Assembly: GCA_018645325.1 (NCBI GenBank)
Contig: JABGOU010000032.1
Span: 1 to 46,847 of the forward strand
Length of the DNA: 46,847 nt
Source of the DNA: Desulfobacula sp.
GTDB taxonomy: Bacteria; Desulfobacterota; Desulfobacteria; Desulfobacterales; Desulfobacteraceae
Direction of reading: 5' to 3'
Part shown: positions 1 to 8,357 of the stretch, one piece after another
Numbering within the stretch: position 1 is the first letter of the stretch
How the letters are laid out: every line of letters begins with the position of its first letter
Notes under the pieces: generated by a model
The model's database searches: none
The model's input: only the letters and a program-made list of their open reading frames with translations
What the model was told of the DNA's origin: nothing
Program-made: the position numbers and the translations under genes

Positions 1-518
1 CCGGCTTCAGCAACTATTCTCTTATAAGATTCACCATTGATCATGATCTGCCATTTACCAGTACGAACTGGAGTGGCGCCGCTTTTAAGAGTACCGGCTT
101 TCATGCCTTGTTTACCATTCAGGTTTTTACCGTCATCGGTTTTTTTCCAAACGGGAAGTCCCCATTCTTCGAAAAGATGGACGGAATCATCAACATGACG
201 GCCAAGGTCAAAGATCAAGTCTTCACGAACAATACCCATGAGGTCATTTCTGACCATGCGGACGTAATCTTCAGGTTTGTTATCGCCAATGTAAGTATTG
301 ATAGCAGAAAGACCCTGGGCTACTGCGCCTGATCTTTCAAGAGCTGCTTTGTCACAAAGAAGAATTTTTGTGTCATCACTTGCCCATTTTTTAACTTCAA
401 ATGCTGTTCCGCAGGCAGCCATTCCGCCACCAACGATCAGAATATCAACGTCTCTTTTATCAACCTCTGGATCTCTTACAGCTTTAAGTTCTCCAATAGG
501 TTTGTTAGGTAATGCCAT
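1..518 (-). CDS. aprA: Adenylylsulfate (APS) reductase alpha subunit, N-terminal part
   Basis: This is the flavoprotein subunit of dissimilatory APS reductase, which reduces APS to sulfite and AMP in the cytoplasm. Only about the first 172 residues are inside the window; the gene runs off the left edge. The visible part begins MALPNKPIGELKAV and then carries the FAD-binding Rossmann motif VDILIVGGGMAACGTAFE, followed by the stretch KAALERSGAVAQGLSAINTY that is typical of AprA. The ATG lies 8 bases after a GGAGG ribosome binding site. The gene follows aprB by 57 bases on the same strand, the usual aprBA order. Identification is confident from the sequence and from the neighbour; nothing can be said about the C-terminal part. 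Confidence 0.95.
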   Translation of the reverse strand, partial: MALPNKPIGELKAVRDPEVDKRDVDILIVGGGMAACGTAFEVKKWASDDTKILLCDKAALERSGAVAQGLSAINTYIGDNKPEDYVRMVRNDLMGIVREDLIFDLGRHVDDSVHLFEEWGLPVWKKTDDGKNLNGKQGMKAGTLKSGATPVRTGKWQIMINGESYKRIVAEA

Positions 519-575
519 TATATACCTCCAAAATTATATATAAAGTATCAAAATTAAATGGTTGACAGTGAAAAA

Positions 576-1013
576 TTATGCAAGCTCTGTTGGAGCTACG
601 AGTACATAACCATCTGCTTCCTGGGTAGAAAGAAGTCCACTGTCAAGGTCTTTACCTTTAAGATCAGCATAATCGTTAGCTTCACCTTCGGGAGTAGTTC
701 TAATTGGGAACTTAAAGCGTTTTACAACACCGTTTCTAAACTTACATGTCCACATAACATCCTCAGTACCCATCATAGGAACAGTAGAACCCCCCATGGG
801 TACAAAGTCAGAATATCCTCTGACTTCAATTGCCTGGGAAGGACAGATTTTTACACATGAAAAGCATTCCCAGCACTGATCTGGTTCCTGATTGTATGCT
901 TTCATTTCATTAGGTTCAAGAACCATCAGGTCATTGGGACAGATGTACATGCATGCTGTCTTGTCCCCACCTTTGCAGCCGTCACATTTTTCTGCAATTA
1001 CAAAAGATGGCAT
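576..1013 (-). CDS. aprB: Adenylylsulfate reductase beta subunit (two [4Fe-4S] ferredoxin)
   Basis: This 145-residue protein is the electron-transfer subunit of APS reductase and passes electrons to the AprA flavin. Two [4Fe-4S] binding sets are visible: Cys10, 13, 21 and 25 (with CMYICP), then Cys47, 50, 53 and 57 (CWECFSCVKICP). The beta-rich tail ends in VLVAPTELA; in the family this C-terminal tail wraps around AprA. Length and motif spacing match known AprB. A GGAGGT ribosome binding site precedes the ATG. It is the first gene of the aprBA unit and has a leader of roughly 170 bases if the promoter proposed at 1192-1221 is correct. The subunits normally take electrons from the membrane Qmo complex, which is not in this window. 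Confidence 0.96.
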   Translation of the reverse strand: MPSFVIAEKCDGCKGGDKTACMYICPNDLMVLEPNEMKAYNQEPDQCWECFSCVKICPSQAIEVRGYSDFVPMGGSTVPMMGTEDVMWTCKFRNGVVKRFKFPIRTTPEGEANDYADLKGKDLDSGLLSTQEADGYVLVAPTELA

Positions 1014-1191
1014 TTAAAATACCTCCACTAATTTAAGTTAATCAAATTGCACAATACCGTTGTGCTACTATTTTTTATCACATCATAACAGGCCGTAACC
1101 TTTACTGTTCAGCCTGATAAGTCTTAATACAGCTTGAAGATCAAAAAAATTAAAATCAAATAATCATCCAAGCTCACTACAAATTGTTATC

Positions 1192-1221
1192 GAAATAGCA
1201 CTCTCTATCTATTTTTGTCAA
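1192..1221 (-). promoter_or_regulatory. Candidate promoter of aprBA
   Basis: Read on the minus strand there is a perfect -35 TTGACA, an 18-base spacer ending in TGC (an extended -10 element) and a -10 TATTTC. This is the best sigma-70-like match in the 407-base gap between aprB and the divergent gene at 1421. It implies a long leader of about 170 bases before aprB. I saw no strong hairpin in the rest of this gap. Confidence 0.4.
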
Positions 1222-1366
1222 GAATTTTTCAAAAAAGATTGGTCTTGTTTTTTAATTGTTTCCTTTATTCCATGGAATTACAATATATATTAAATATCAA
1301 TAAGATAAGACACAATATATAGTAAGCAGTCCAGAATAAAAAGAGACTGGAAATCTAAAAAGATTA

Positions 1367-1395
1367 TTGATACTCTAAACAAAATAAAAAATAGT
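1367..1395 (+). promoter_or_regulatory. Candidate promoter for the 1421-2988 gene pair
   Basis: TTGATA, a 17-base spacer and AATAGT lie about 25 bases before the ATG at 1421. The -35 matches at 5 of 6 positions and the -10 at 4 of 6. Surrounding DNA is AT-rich, so chance matches are possible. Confidence 0.35.
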
Positions 1396-1420
1396 GTCTT
1401 TTTAATAATAAGGAAAACAA

Positions 1421-2164
1421 ATGACAGAAGAAATGATACCGGTTACAATTCAAAGCTTGATGAGTTTTAATTGTAATTGTGAAAATGAGTGCTTTAATGA
1501 ATGCTGCCGTGACCTGAATCAGGCACTTACTCCCTATGACGTTCTGCGATTGAAAAATAGCCTTGGGATATCTTCACAGGATTTTTTAAAGACATATACT
1601 GCTTTGCATTACGGGCCTGAATCCGGTTTGCCTGTAATAGAATTTAAGCCCAACCCGGATAAGGGGTATGAATGCCCCTTTGTTACGCCTCAAGGATGCT
1701 CAGTCTATGAAGACAGGCCTGGTTCATGCCGGATGTACCCTCTGGCAAGAGCCATCACAAGATCAAGACAGACAGGTGAAATCAACCAATACTTTGCCTT
1801 GATTGAAGAACCCCATTGTAAAGGATTTGGCAAAGGAAAAGGGCAATCTGTAGAACAATGGCTGAAAGGCCAGAATGTTGATAGGCATAATAAAGAAAAT
1901 GACAAACTCATGGAATTGATAAGCCTGAAAAACAAAATTATGCCGGGCAAGCTTGAAGGGTTGCAGACTGATATATTTTACCTGGCCCTTTATGATTTGG
2001 ATGAATTCCGGGCACAGATTTTTGAAAAAGACCTTTTAAAATCATTTTCTATCCCTGATGGTATCTTAAGAATAATTACAACAGATGATGAAGCATTGCT
2101 GAACCTGGGTATTGACTGGGTGAAATACAGGCTGTTTGGGGTAGAGTTGTTATTGGGAGAATAA
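1421..2164 (+). CDS. YkgJ-type cysteine-cluster protein (putative Zn/Fe-binding)
   Basis: This 247-residue cytoplasmic protein has the cysteine layout of the YkgJ family of putative metal-chelating proteins. An N-terminal set, FNCNCENECFNECC, is followed by a second set around CPFVTPQGCSVYEDRPGSCR and the hallmark RMYPLARA, with a further EPHCKGFG. The C-terminal third has no recognisable motif. AAGGA precedes the ATG. The downstream dehydrogenase-like gene starts 5 bases after the stop, so the two are probably cotranscribed. The exact reaction of this family is unsettled; a metal-bound redox or chaperone role is possible. A second, shorter member of the same family lies at 23311-23865. Confidence 0.75.
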   Translation: MTEEMIPVTIQSLMSFNCNCENECFNECCRDLNQALTPYDVLRLKNSLGISSQDFLKTYTALHYGPESGLPVIEFKPNPDKGYECPFVTPQGCSVYEDRPGSCRMYPLARAITRSRQTGEINQYFALIEEPHCKGFGKGKGQSVEQWLKGQNVDRHNKENDKLMELISLKNKIMPGKLEGLQTDIFYLALYDLDEFRAQIFEKDLLKSFSIPDGILRIITTDDEALLNLGIDWVKYRLFGVELLLGE

Positions 2165-2169
2165 ATCTT

Positions 2170-2988
2170 ATGCAGGTCAAAGGAAAAGTGGCCCTGGTTC
2201 TGGGGGCAGTCAAAGGCATCGGTAAAGGCATTGGTATTGCCCTTGCCAATGAAGGCGCAGAACTTGTCTTAACCCGGCATGACTGGAAAGATGCCTTTGA
2301 GAGAATGGAAAAAGATTTTTCGGCATCTGCAGCCGAACACATGATCATCACAGCTGATTTGCGCCGTATTAAAGATATTGAAATGCTGGCCTTATCCATT
2401 AAAGAAAAGTACGGGAGTCTGGATATCCTGGTCAATAATATTGAACGTGGCGGCTGGCCAACAGTTCATGGTGAATATGTTGAAGATCAATGGGATCTTG
2501 AAATTGAAACCACACTTAAGGCCAAACAATGGGTGTTTTCTTCTGTGTTTCCCCTGTTGAAAAAGGCCCGGGAAGCTGTTGTCATTAATATCTCTTCAAT
2601 TGCAGGCATTGTCGGGCGATCCGGTCCTGCTGCACTGGTGTTTAATGATGGGTATGCAGCTGCCAACAGGGGTGTTTCAAGTCTGACTGAAACCTGGGCC
2701 CGCCTGGGTGCGCCTAATATCAGGGTTAATGAGATTATGCTGGGTATGTTTGATACCCGGCATGCAAAAGATACCAGGGGGTGGAGTCAGGTTTTAACAA
2801 AAGAGGAAAAACAGTCTTTGATTGATCATACCTTGTTGAAAAGGACAGGAACCATTGAAGATGCGGTTAAAGCCTGCTTGTTTCTGATCAAAGATGCCCC
2901 TTACATGACAGGAAGTGTTTTGCGGCTTGATGGTGGATATGTGCTTGCTGGGGAAAATATCCCTCCCATGCCCAAAGGGATTGTTTAA
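2170..2988 (+). CDS. Short-chain dehydrogenase/reductase-like protein lacking the catalytic lysine
   Basis: This 272-residue protein has a Rossmann fold of the SDR family. The glycine-rich nucleotide loop is LGAVKGIGKGIG (residues 11-22), with Leu where Thr is usual. The NNAG motif is replaced by VNNIERGG (88-95). Serines 142-143 (NISSIAG) and Tyr162 occupy the usual catalytic region. The tyrosine motif reads YAAAN, so the expected lysine of YxxxK is Asn166. The C-terminus LRLDGGYVLAGE is typical of SDRs. It follows the cysteine-cluster gene by 5 bases. It could be a divergent reductase or a cofactor-binding protein with altered chemistry. No substrate can be deduced, and its link to the neighbouring respiratory genes is only positional because it is on the opposite strand. 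Confidence 0.8.
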   Translation: MQVKGKVALVLGAVKGIGKGIGIALANEGAELVLTRHDWKDAFERMEKDFSASAAEHMIITADLRRIKDIEMLALSIKEKYGSLDILVNNIERGGWPTVHGEYVEDQWDLEIETTLKAKQWVFSSVFPLLKKAREAVVINISSIAGIVGRSGPAALVFNDGYAAANRGVSSLTETWARLGAPNIRVNEIMLGMFDTRHAKDTRGWSQVLTKEEKQSLIDHTLLKRTGTIEDAVKACLFLIKDAPYMTGSVLRLDGGYVLAGENIPPMPKGIV

Positions 2989-3123
2989 ATTCAGCATAGT
3001 AAATGATAGTCATCGATTTCAGATACCAAGGTCGTTCTGATCTTTGAAAATTTTATTGTCCGGATCAAAGGGGATGTTTGGGAATATGGGTGGCAAAATC
3101 TTTAATTATAATTTTTTACTCGC

Positions 3124-4638
3124 TCATTTAAATATCCTTATCAATTCTTCGACATTTAGTATACCATTGATCAGCAGATAGAGGCATAAAATCAACACAA
3201 TACTTCCGAAAAAATAGTAGAGCCCATTCCAAGAAACTGGAGTTTTTTTAACAATTAAGCCAGGCAGTAATCTTTTTGCTTCTATACGTTCAATCCAGGA
3301 AGGCCTTTCATGCTTGAGTCTTTGTAAATCAATGCCGCCTTCAAACATGACAAGATCCATGGGGAAATGTTGTCGTCTCAGATGTCCGATAAAAAAGTGT
3401 ATGATAAAGACATGTCCCATGGCCAGAACAGCTTCAATACGATGAATCCACAGAAAAATATTAATTGTCCAACCTGGTATAAAACGGCTTGAAAACACTG
3501 GGGTATAAAGAATCAGGCCGGTGGTGCCAAGAATAGTGATGCCCCAGAAAACAGCCCAGTAATCAAATTTTTCCCAATAGGTCCAGCGATCAAATTTAGG
3601 GCATTCCCCAAGCCCCACAATCCATGCAGCGTGCTTAACCGCTTGCCTGGCATCTTCTATCCGGGGGAGGAGGGAATCAGGACCATACAAACTATTTAAT
3701 AAATTTTTCAAGTTAATTTTCTTAATAATATAAATCAGATGAAAAGCAAGAGATACAAGCATGAAAATCCCTGTTATTTTATGAATAAAAAGTGCTCGTG
3801 TATAACCGCCGAATAAAAATATTAAAAAATGTCCCCAATCCGTACCCGCATACATTCGGGAAAGGCCTGTTCCTGCCTGGATGACAAAAGAGAGCATCAG
3901 AACAAGGTGAAATGCCCGTTGTTCCTTGGTAAACCGTTCTATCCGGTTCATTTTTTCAGGAGGGTTTTTGGATTTATTTTTTTTTTGAGGCCAAAATTCA
4001 CGTATCCCCCATAATATAGTATGGGGAATAAAGGCTGCAAAAGTAACTGTAGCAAGGGCAGCCATGGCCCAAAATACATAAAATAATAATGGAAAACTTT
4101 TTTGTGTTGTTTTAAGTGCAGGATTAGGTTCGTGAACCACATAAGAAGCAAAAGATGCACTGGCACCTTTGTGGCATTTGGCGCATACAAAGGCATACCG
4201 GCGGATAGGATTCATTGAAGAATAATAATGCTTTATTCCGGCAATGGGCTCCCCGCCGTGGCACTGACGGCATGTGATTTTGGACCTGATCCTGTGCAGG
4301 TTTCTGGCATTCCGTGGATGGCAATCAACGCAGGAACGAGATTGATAAAATCTGAGTCCCAGATGTGAATCTTTCATGTACCTGCGATGTTTTATTTTGT
4401 CAGCAAAAGGAGAGACATCAAGCAACTTATTTTTATCTATAGGTACTAAGGCTGTGGATGGGTGCGATATTATGGGTCTGGTTTCATGTGCGCTATACTG
4501 TCTCTTTATGGTTTCCCCCTGATGATAAAGGTAGATCTTAGTTGTGGCCTCCTTTTGTGCTTGTGAGGGATCAGAGGTAAATAAAATCAACAGGACAAAT
4601 CCTGTTACAGCCCATTTGTATTTTATTGAATCCTCCAT
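3124..4638 (-). CDS. Trihaem cytochrome c fused to a membrane cytochrome b domain
   Basis: This 504-residue protein joins a periplasmic c-type part to a membrane b-type part. A signal/anchor segment lies at residues 9-27. Three CxxCH sites follow: CVDCH at 103, CRQCH at 123 and CAKCH at 152. After that come several membrane helices resembling the cytochrome b561 / formate dehydrogenase gamma family, with candidate haem histidines in FHLVLMLSF, FIHKITGIFMLV, LAFHLIYI and GHVFIIHFFIGH. Such proteins move electrons between menaquinol and periplasmic cytochromes. It is the last gene of the 13-gene minus-strand operon and starts 3 bases after the upstream stop, with a poor ribosome site, so translation is probably coupled. 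A role as a quinol-oxidising gate for the cytochromes encoded upstream is inference. Confidence 0.82.
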   Translation of the reverse strand: MEDSIKYKWAVTGFVLLILFTSDPSQAQKEATTKIYLYHQGETIKRQYSAHETRPIISHPSTALVPIDKNKLLDVSPFADKIKHRRYMKDSHLGLRFYQSRSCVDCHPRNARNLHRIRSKITCRQCHGGEPIAGIKHYYSSMNPIRRYAFVCAKCHKGASASFASYVVHEPNPALKTTQKSFPLLFYVFWAMAALATVTFAAFIPHTILWGIREFWPQKKNKSKNPPEKMNRIERFTKEQRAFHLVLMLSFVIQAGTGLSRMYAGTDWGHFLIFLFGGYTRALFIHKITGIFMLVSLAFHLIYIIKKINLKNLLNSLYGPDSLLPRIEDARQAVKHAAWIVGLGECPKFDRWTYWEKFDYWAVFWGITILGTTGLILYTPVFSSRFIPGWTINIFLWIHRIEAVLAMGHVFIIHFFIGHLRRQHFPMDLVMFEGGIDLQRLKHERPSWIERIEAKRLLPGLIVKKTPVSWNGLYYFFGSIVLILCLYLLINGILNVEELIRIFK

Positions 4639-4641
4639 AAT

Positions 4642-5910
4642 TTACCATCTTGGAGGGGTTTGATGAACCCTTAGCAGGGTCTTTTGAGATAGACTGTCAA
4701 AAAGTTTTTGCAAGGTCATAAGATCAGTTTCTTTATGTTTATGACAATTCTGGCATGCATTGGGAATCTCTGGATTTTTCAAAGTATCTTTTGGCAAAAT
4801 AGTTTTAAATACATGGGAATGTGTTATCCCGGCGCCTCCGTTTTGAGAAATTTTGGGCATATGGCAGCCAATACAATTGGCAAACGAGTGGATGGAATGT
4901 GACATGTTGTTATTGATCATTTTGTGGCATAAAAGACATTGTTGGGAGCCTGCCCCTCTGGTCTGATATTGGTTAGGAGGTACTCCCAATCGATGGACAT
5001 AGTGACAGGAAGTACAGGAAACTCCCTCTCTTGCGTGGGCCGACTTTTTCCAGTCATTGAATTGCATATAGCGGCCCTTGGCAAAATCATTGGGATAAAA
5101 AAATTCATTCCCCCCTGAACCAGGGGAAACAGGTTCATAATATATGTCCAGACTTCGCCCGGGCAGATATTGTACCGGCCATTCAACTCCTTTTACTTTG
5201 GTTGATCTGCCCCTGCTGTGACAGGAACCGCAAATTTGAGTTCTGAAAGCGGCAGGAAGATGAGATGGATTCACTATGGTACGATGCTTTTGGAAAACTG
5301 CTGTCTCAGGTAAGGCGATATGGTGTGAGCCTGGGCCATGGCAGGCTTCACAACCTACGCGTGGTTCAGAAAATTTATTTTCTTTTAAGTCTACGCCTGT
5401 TGCATGACATCCTCCGCATTTTTCTATCCAGGGCTCTTTATCCCATTTGTCTTCATTGCGGCTATACCACTTGTTATCTCTTGCATTGTATAAAATTGGA
5501 GCCACATACAAAATTTTGTTTTTCTCGATGAGGAAAGCTTGCTCCCATTGCATTCCCATTGTATATTTTACATCTTCTATTTTTGGGATATAGATTTTGT
5601 CTATTGAAACTTTGAGCTTTTCTTCAGATTGTTTAAGATCGGCTCTGATAACTTCAGGTTCGAACTCTACAATCAAGGCGTCTCGATTTTCTGTTACATC
5701 CTGAAGTGTGCGGCTGTGAAGGGTAGTTTCCCAAGAGTGATTGTGTTCCAAATGGCAGAATTTGCACTCTGAGGAGCCAACATACATTTTCGATTTTGAC
5801 AGAATTTTTTCAAGGTCAAATGATTTTTGACTTGAATCCGTCCCACAATTAACTACAAACAATGATAATAAAATGAGTACTGCAATTAGAATCCATGAAT
5901 GTGTTTTCAT
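4642..5910 (-). CDS. Octahaem c-type cytochrome lipoprotein
   Basis: This 422-residue lipoprotein has a signal peptide ending in the lipobox-like LFVVNC, with Cys22 as the probable lipidated residue. Eight CxxCH haem sites are visible: CKFCH, CGGCH, CEACH, CGSCH, CTSCH, CLLCH, CIGCH and CQNCH. The opening VGSSECKFCH resembles cytochrome c554-type domains. No CxxCK site is present, so it is not an NrfA-like nitrite reductase. It is clearly paralogous to the octahaem cytochrome at 11223-12512: both share a CHATG/CHSTG site, CEACHGPGS, CGSCH and a tryptophan-rich segment before the second haem. A good AAGGAG site precedes the ATG. It is the penultimate gene of the operon and likely carries electrons in the periplasm between the membrane cytochrome b and the molybdoenzyme. 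Confidence 0.85.
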   Translation of the reverse strand: MKTHSWILIAVLILLSLFVVNCGTDSSQKSFDLEKILSKSKMYVGSSECKFCHLEHNHSWETTLHSRTLQDVTENRDALIVEFEPEVIRADLKQSEEKLKVSIDKIYIPKIEDVKYTMGMQWEQAFLIEKNKILYVAPILYNARDNKWYSRNEDKWDKEPWIEKCGGCHATGVDLKENKFSEPRVGCEACHGPGSHHIALPETAVFQKHRTIVNPSHLPAAFRTQICGSCHSRGRSTKVKGVEWPVQYLPGRSLDIYYEPVSPGSGGNEFFYPNDFAKGRYMQFNDWKKSAHAREGVSCTSCHYVHRLGVPPNQYQTRGAGSQQCLLCHKMINNNMSHSIHSFANCIGCHMPKISQNGGAGITHSHVFKTILPKDTLKNPEIPNACQNCHKHKETDLMTLQKLFDSLSQKTLLRVHQTPPRW

Positions 5911-6024
5911 TGCATCTCCTTTGAATGGAAAATTGACTTAAAATGTCAAGATCCATGGGGAGCTTTAAAAATGGGTTTATTATGTGCTTATCCCATGATG
6001 CAAGGTTTGATATTCAATTCCGGT

Positions 6025-7269
6025 TCATTGGCTGTAAATAAGTTCAGGTTTTAGATCATAAGTCCAGGGTGCATTAGCATTTTTCCACCCATTGATTACT
6101 CGCTTACCATAGTTGGAACTGTCAGGATTTTTAAGTTTATCACCTTCAAATCCATCTATGATACTATATATTCTTTCAAATCCTGCGGTTGCCAGAATAT
6201 TTACGGCCAAGGCGCTCCTTACCCCTGAACGGCACATTAATAATATAGTATCTGTTTCTTTAAATTTCTTTTTTACATCAGACACAAAATTTTCATTAAG
6301 CGTCAAAACAGATCCAGGTTTTCGTTTTGGGCCTAGAAATTTGACAGGGATATTGTATGCCATTGATCCATGGCCGACAAAAAAATATTCGCCAATGGTA
6401 CGGGTATCTATGATTTTAATTTTATCAGGATTTTTCTTCCATTTCTCATAACCTGCCTTAGCAGTCAAATAGAGACCCAAAACAGTCTGTTTTTTACGAG
6501 GGATATGGGAAAGAGCAAAGGATTGTTCTGCTTTTTCAATTGCCTTTGTATCCATAGCGGGTTTGACCATCTCAAGGGATTTTTCACTGGATTCTTCTCC
6601 GTGCATGGCGGCAAGTTTCCACCATTTATAGGCCTGGATATTATTTTTTAAAACTCCGTGACCTTCCCAGAACATGTTTGCAATCTTTTTCATAGCGGAA
6701 ACATGCCCATTTTGAGCAGATTTTAAAATCCATTTTGATGCCTGATGAATATTTGATGATATGCCACGGCCTTCAAGGTACATCTGGCCCAGGCTGTGCT
6801 GTGCTTTTCCATTTCCCTGATCCGCTGCCAGGCGATACCACTGAGCTGCGAATGGTTCACTTTTGGCAATGCCCAGACCTTGTTCGTACATGGCTGCCAA
6901 ATTATTCTGTGCAGATTCAAACCCTTGTGAGGCTGCTTTTCTATACCATCCAATTGCCTGAATATAATCTTTGCCTTTTCTAAAGATATTGCCCAGTCTG
7001 TTTTGAAATTCAGGATCTTCCAAAGGCGTTGTTTGCTCTACAAGTGCACTGCCGTCAGCACCCACCCAGATGGTATCATCATCGTCATCAGCTTCCCCGT
7101 CCCCGGCCCAACCGCAAGCACCTGCAATCTCAGGCAATAAGATTAAAGAACAGATGAGACTAATTATAATAATAGATTTTATAGTCAGTATGAATTTATT
7201 TTCTTTGTGATAAGAATTTATAATCAACAAAAAGGGTGCAGTAACCCATGATATAAATTTAGACCCCAT
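6025..7269 (-). CDS. Sel1-repeat and rhodanese domain protein, exported
   Basis: This 414-residue protein has a hydrophobic export segment at about residues 26-50 (ending PEIAGAC), then an acidic linker GEADDDDD. Three to four Sel1-type TPR repeats follow at about 85-235, with AxWYRKAASQG and AAQWYRLAADQG signatures. A rhodanese domain fills about 265-400, with the active-site loop CRSGVRSA (Cys346). Rhodanese cysteines carry sulfane sulfur as a persulfide, and Sel1 repeats bind partner proteins. Its place inside a molybdoenzyme/cytochrome operon hints at sulfur handling in the periplasm: either delivery or trapping of a sulfur product, or sulfuration of the enzyme. That is inference. Whether the N-terminus is cleaved or stays anchored cannot be decided. 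Confidence 0.82.
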   Translation of the reverse strand: MGSKFISWVTAPFLLIINSYHKENKFILTIKSIIIISLICSLILLPEIAGACGWAGDGEADDDDDTIWVGADGSALVEQTTPLEDPEFQNRLGNIFRKGKDYIQAIGWYRKAASQGFESAQNNLAAMYEQGLGIAKSEPFAAQWYRLAADQGNGKAQHSLGQMYLEGRGISSNIHQASKWILKSAQNGHVSAMKKIANMFWEGHGVLKNNIQAYKWWKLAAMHGEESSEKSLEMVKPAMDTKAIEKAEQSFALSHIPRKKQTVLGLYLTAKAGYEKWKKNPDKIKIIDTRTIGEYFFVGHGSMAYNIPVKFLGPKRKPGSVLTLNENFVSDVKKKFKETDTILLMCRSGVRSALAVNILATAGFERIYSIIDGFEGDKLKNPDSSNYGKRVINGWKNANAPWTYDLKPELIYSQ

Positions 7270-7304
7270 AATTCACCTATAGGTATTATAATTATTTAAA
7301 GGAA

Positions 7305-8336
7305 TCAAACACCTTTGCCAAAAGGACAATGTGGGAATGAACATTCCTTGCAATCCATGCAAAGTCCGCCATGACCGAAAAATGCCAGCTCTTTTTTCCC
7401 GATATGTTCACCTGCCATGATTCTTGGCAGAACGAGATCCAGCACGGTAATTCTATGGTGAAGTCCACAGGCCGGTACACCTAAAAGCGGTATGTCATCA
7501 ATGTAAGCTGAAAGGAACATGGCTCCCGGCAGAACTGCGGTCCCATAGTTCATCTCGGTTGCGCCGGCCTGGCTGATCCCCGAACGCGTAACATCATCGG
7601 GATCAACACTCATCCCGCCGGTTAATAAGATAAGCTCGCATCCTGAATCCAGACATTTTAGTATGGCCTGTTTAATAAGGACTGAGTCATCCGGTGCATA
7701 TTCCACGCTTCGTATTTGAGATCCAAGATCCTCAATTTTTTTGGACAGCAATGGAGCAAACCCGTCTTCAATTAGTCCGCTATAGACCTCACTTCCTGTT
7801 ATAATCAAACCGGTTTTAAGGTTATTAACCGGTTTGACACCAATCGTTCCCCCATTACCTGCCGCTATCATGGCAGCCCGTTCAATGGGAGCTCGTTTCA
7901 TTACTAAAGGAATCGCACGTGTGGCCGCCACAAGATCCCCCTTTTTAACAAGGCGATGATTATGCTGGGTGGCGCACATGACTTCATCAATCATATTAAA
8001 TGCTGCCAATGATGCAATGTTGATGGAGATAATACCATCAATTGCTGCATGCAAGGTGATTTTCCCTTCTTTGGGGTCATTTTTCCAATGTATGCCTTTA
8101 CCTGCCAGACCTTTTGCCAAAATTTTTGCAGCCTGGTTTTCATGGATTTCATCGTCTTCAAGGTCTATCAGATAAAGATGATTCTTGCCAAGCTTTTGAA
8201 GACGGCAGATATCATCGTCACAGACTATATGTCCTTTCCTAAATGCCGCACCTTTGAATTCTCCGGGTCTTATTTCAGTTATATCATGTGCGAGGCGAGT
8301 ACCAACCGCTTTTTGAACACGAATTTTTTTAAGCAT
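7305..8336 (-). CDS. MoeA-like molybdopterin-binding protein with C-terminal cysteine motif
   Basis: This 343-residue cytoplasmic protein contains the molybdopterin-binding domain of the MoeA/CinA type. The region around residues 180-270 includes LIITGSEVY and the signature TGGMSVDPDDVT. The N-terminal part (AHDITEIRPGEFKGAAF) resembles MoeA-like proteins but is shorter than classic MoeA of about 400 residues. The C-terminus carries an extra motif, CMDCKECSFPHCPFG, which could bind a metal or Fe-S cluster. An AGGAGA site precedes the ATG, and the gene begins 21 bases after the FmdE-like gene. Its position in the operon suggests a dedicated role in molybdenum or tungsten insertion or in cofactor regulation, rather than the housekeeping enzyme. 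Confidence 0.8.
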   Translation of the reverse strand: MLKKIRVQKAVGTRLAHDITEIRPGEFKGAAFRKGHIVCDDDICRLQKLGKNHLYLIDLEDDEIHENQAAKILAKGLAGKGIHWKNDPKEGKITLHAAIDGIISINIASLAAFNMIDEVMCATQHNHRLVKKGDLVAATRAIPLVMKRAPIERAAMIAAGNGGTIGVKPVNNLKTGLIITGSEVYSGLIEDGFAPLLSKKIEDLGSQIRSVEYAPDDSVLIKQAILKCLDSGCELILLTGGMSVDPDDVTRSGISQAGATEMNYGTAVLPGAMFLSAYIDDIPLLGVPACGLHHRITVLDLVLPRIMAGEHIGKKELAFFGHGGLCMDCKECSFPHCPFGKGV

Positions 8337-8357
8337 GGCAATGTCTCCTTTGGTCTA

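Noticed and set aside
558-860. Open frame on the plus strand across aprB
   Set aside because: It is antisense to a clearly conserved gene, has no family features and no ribosome site.
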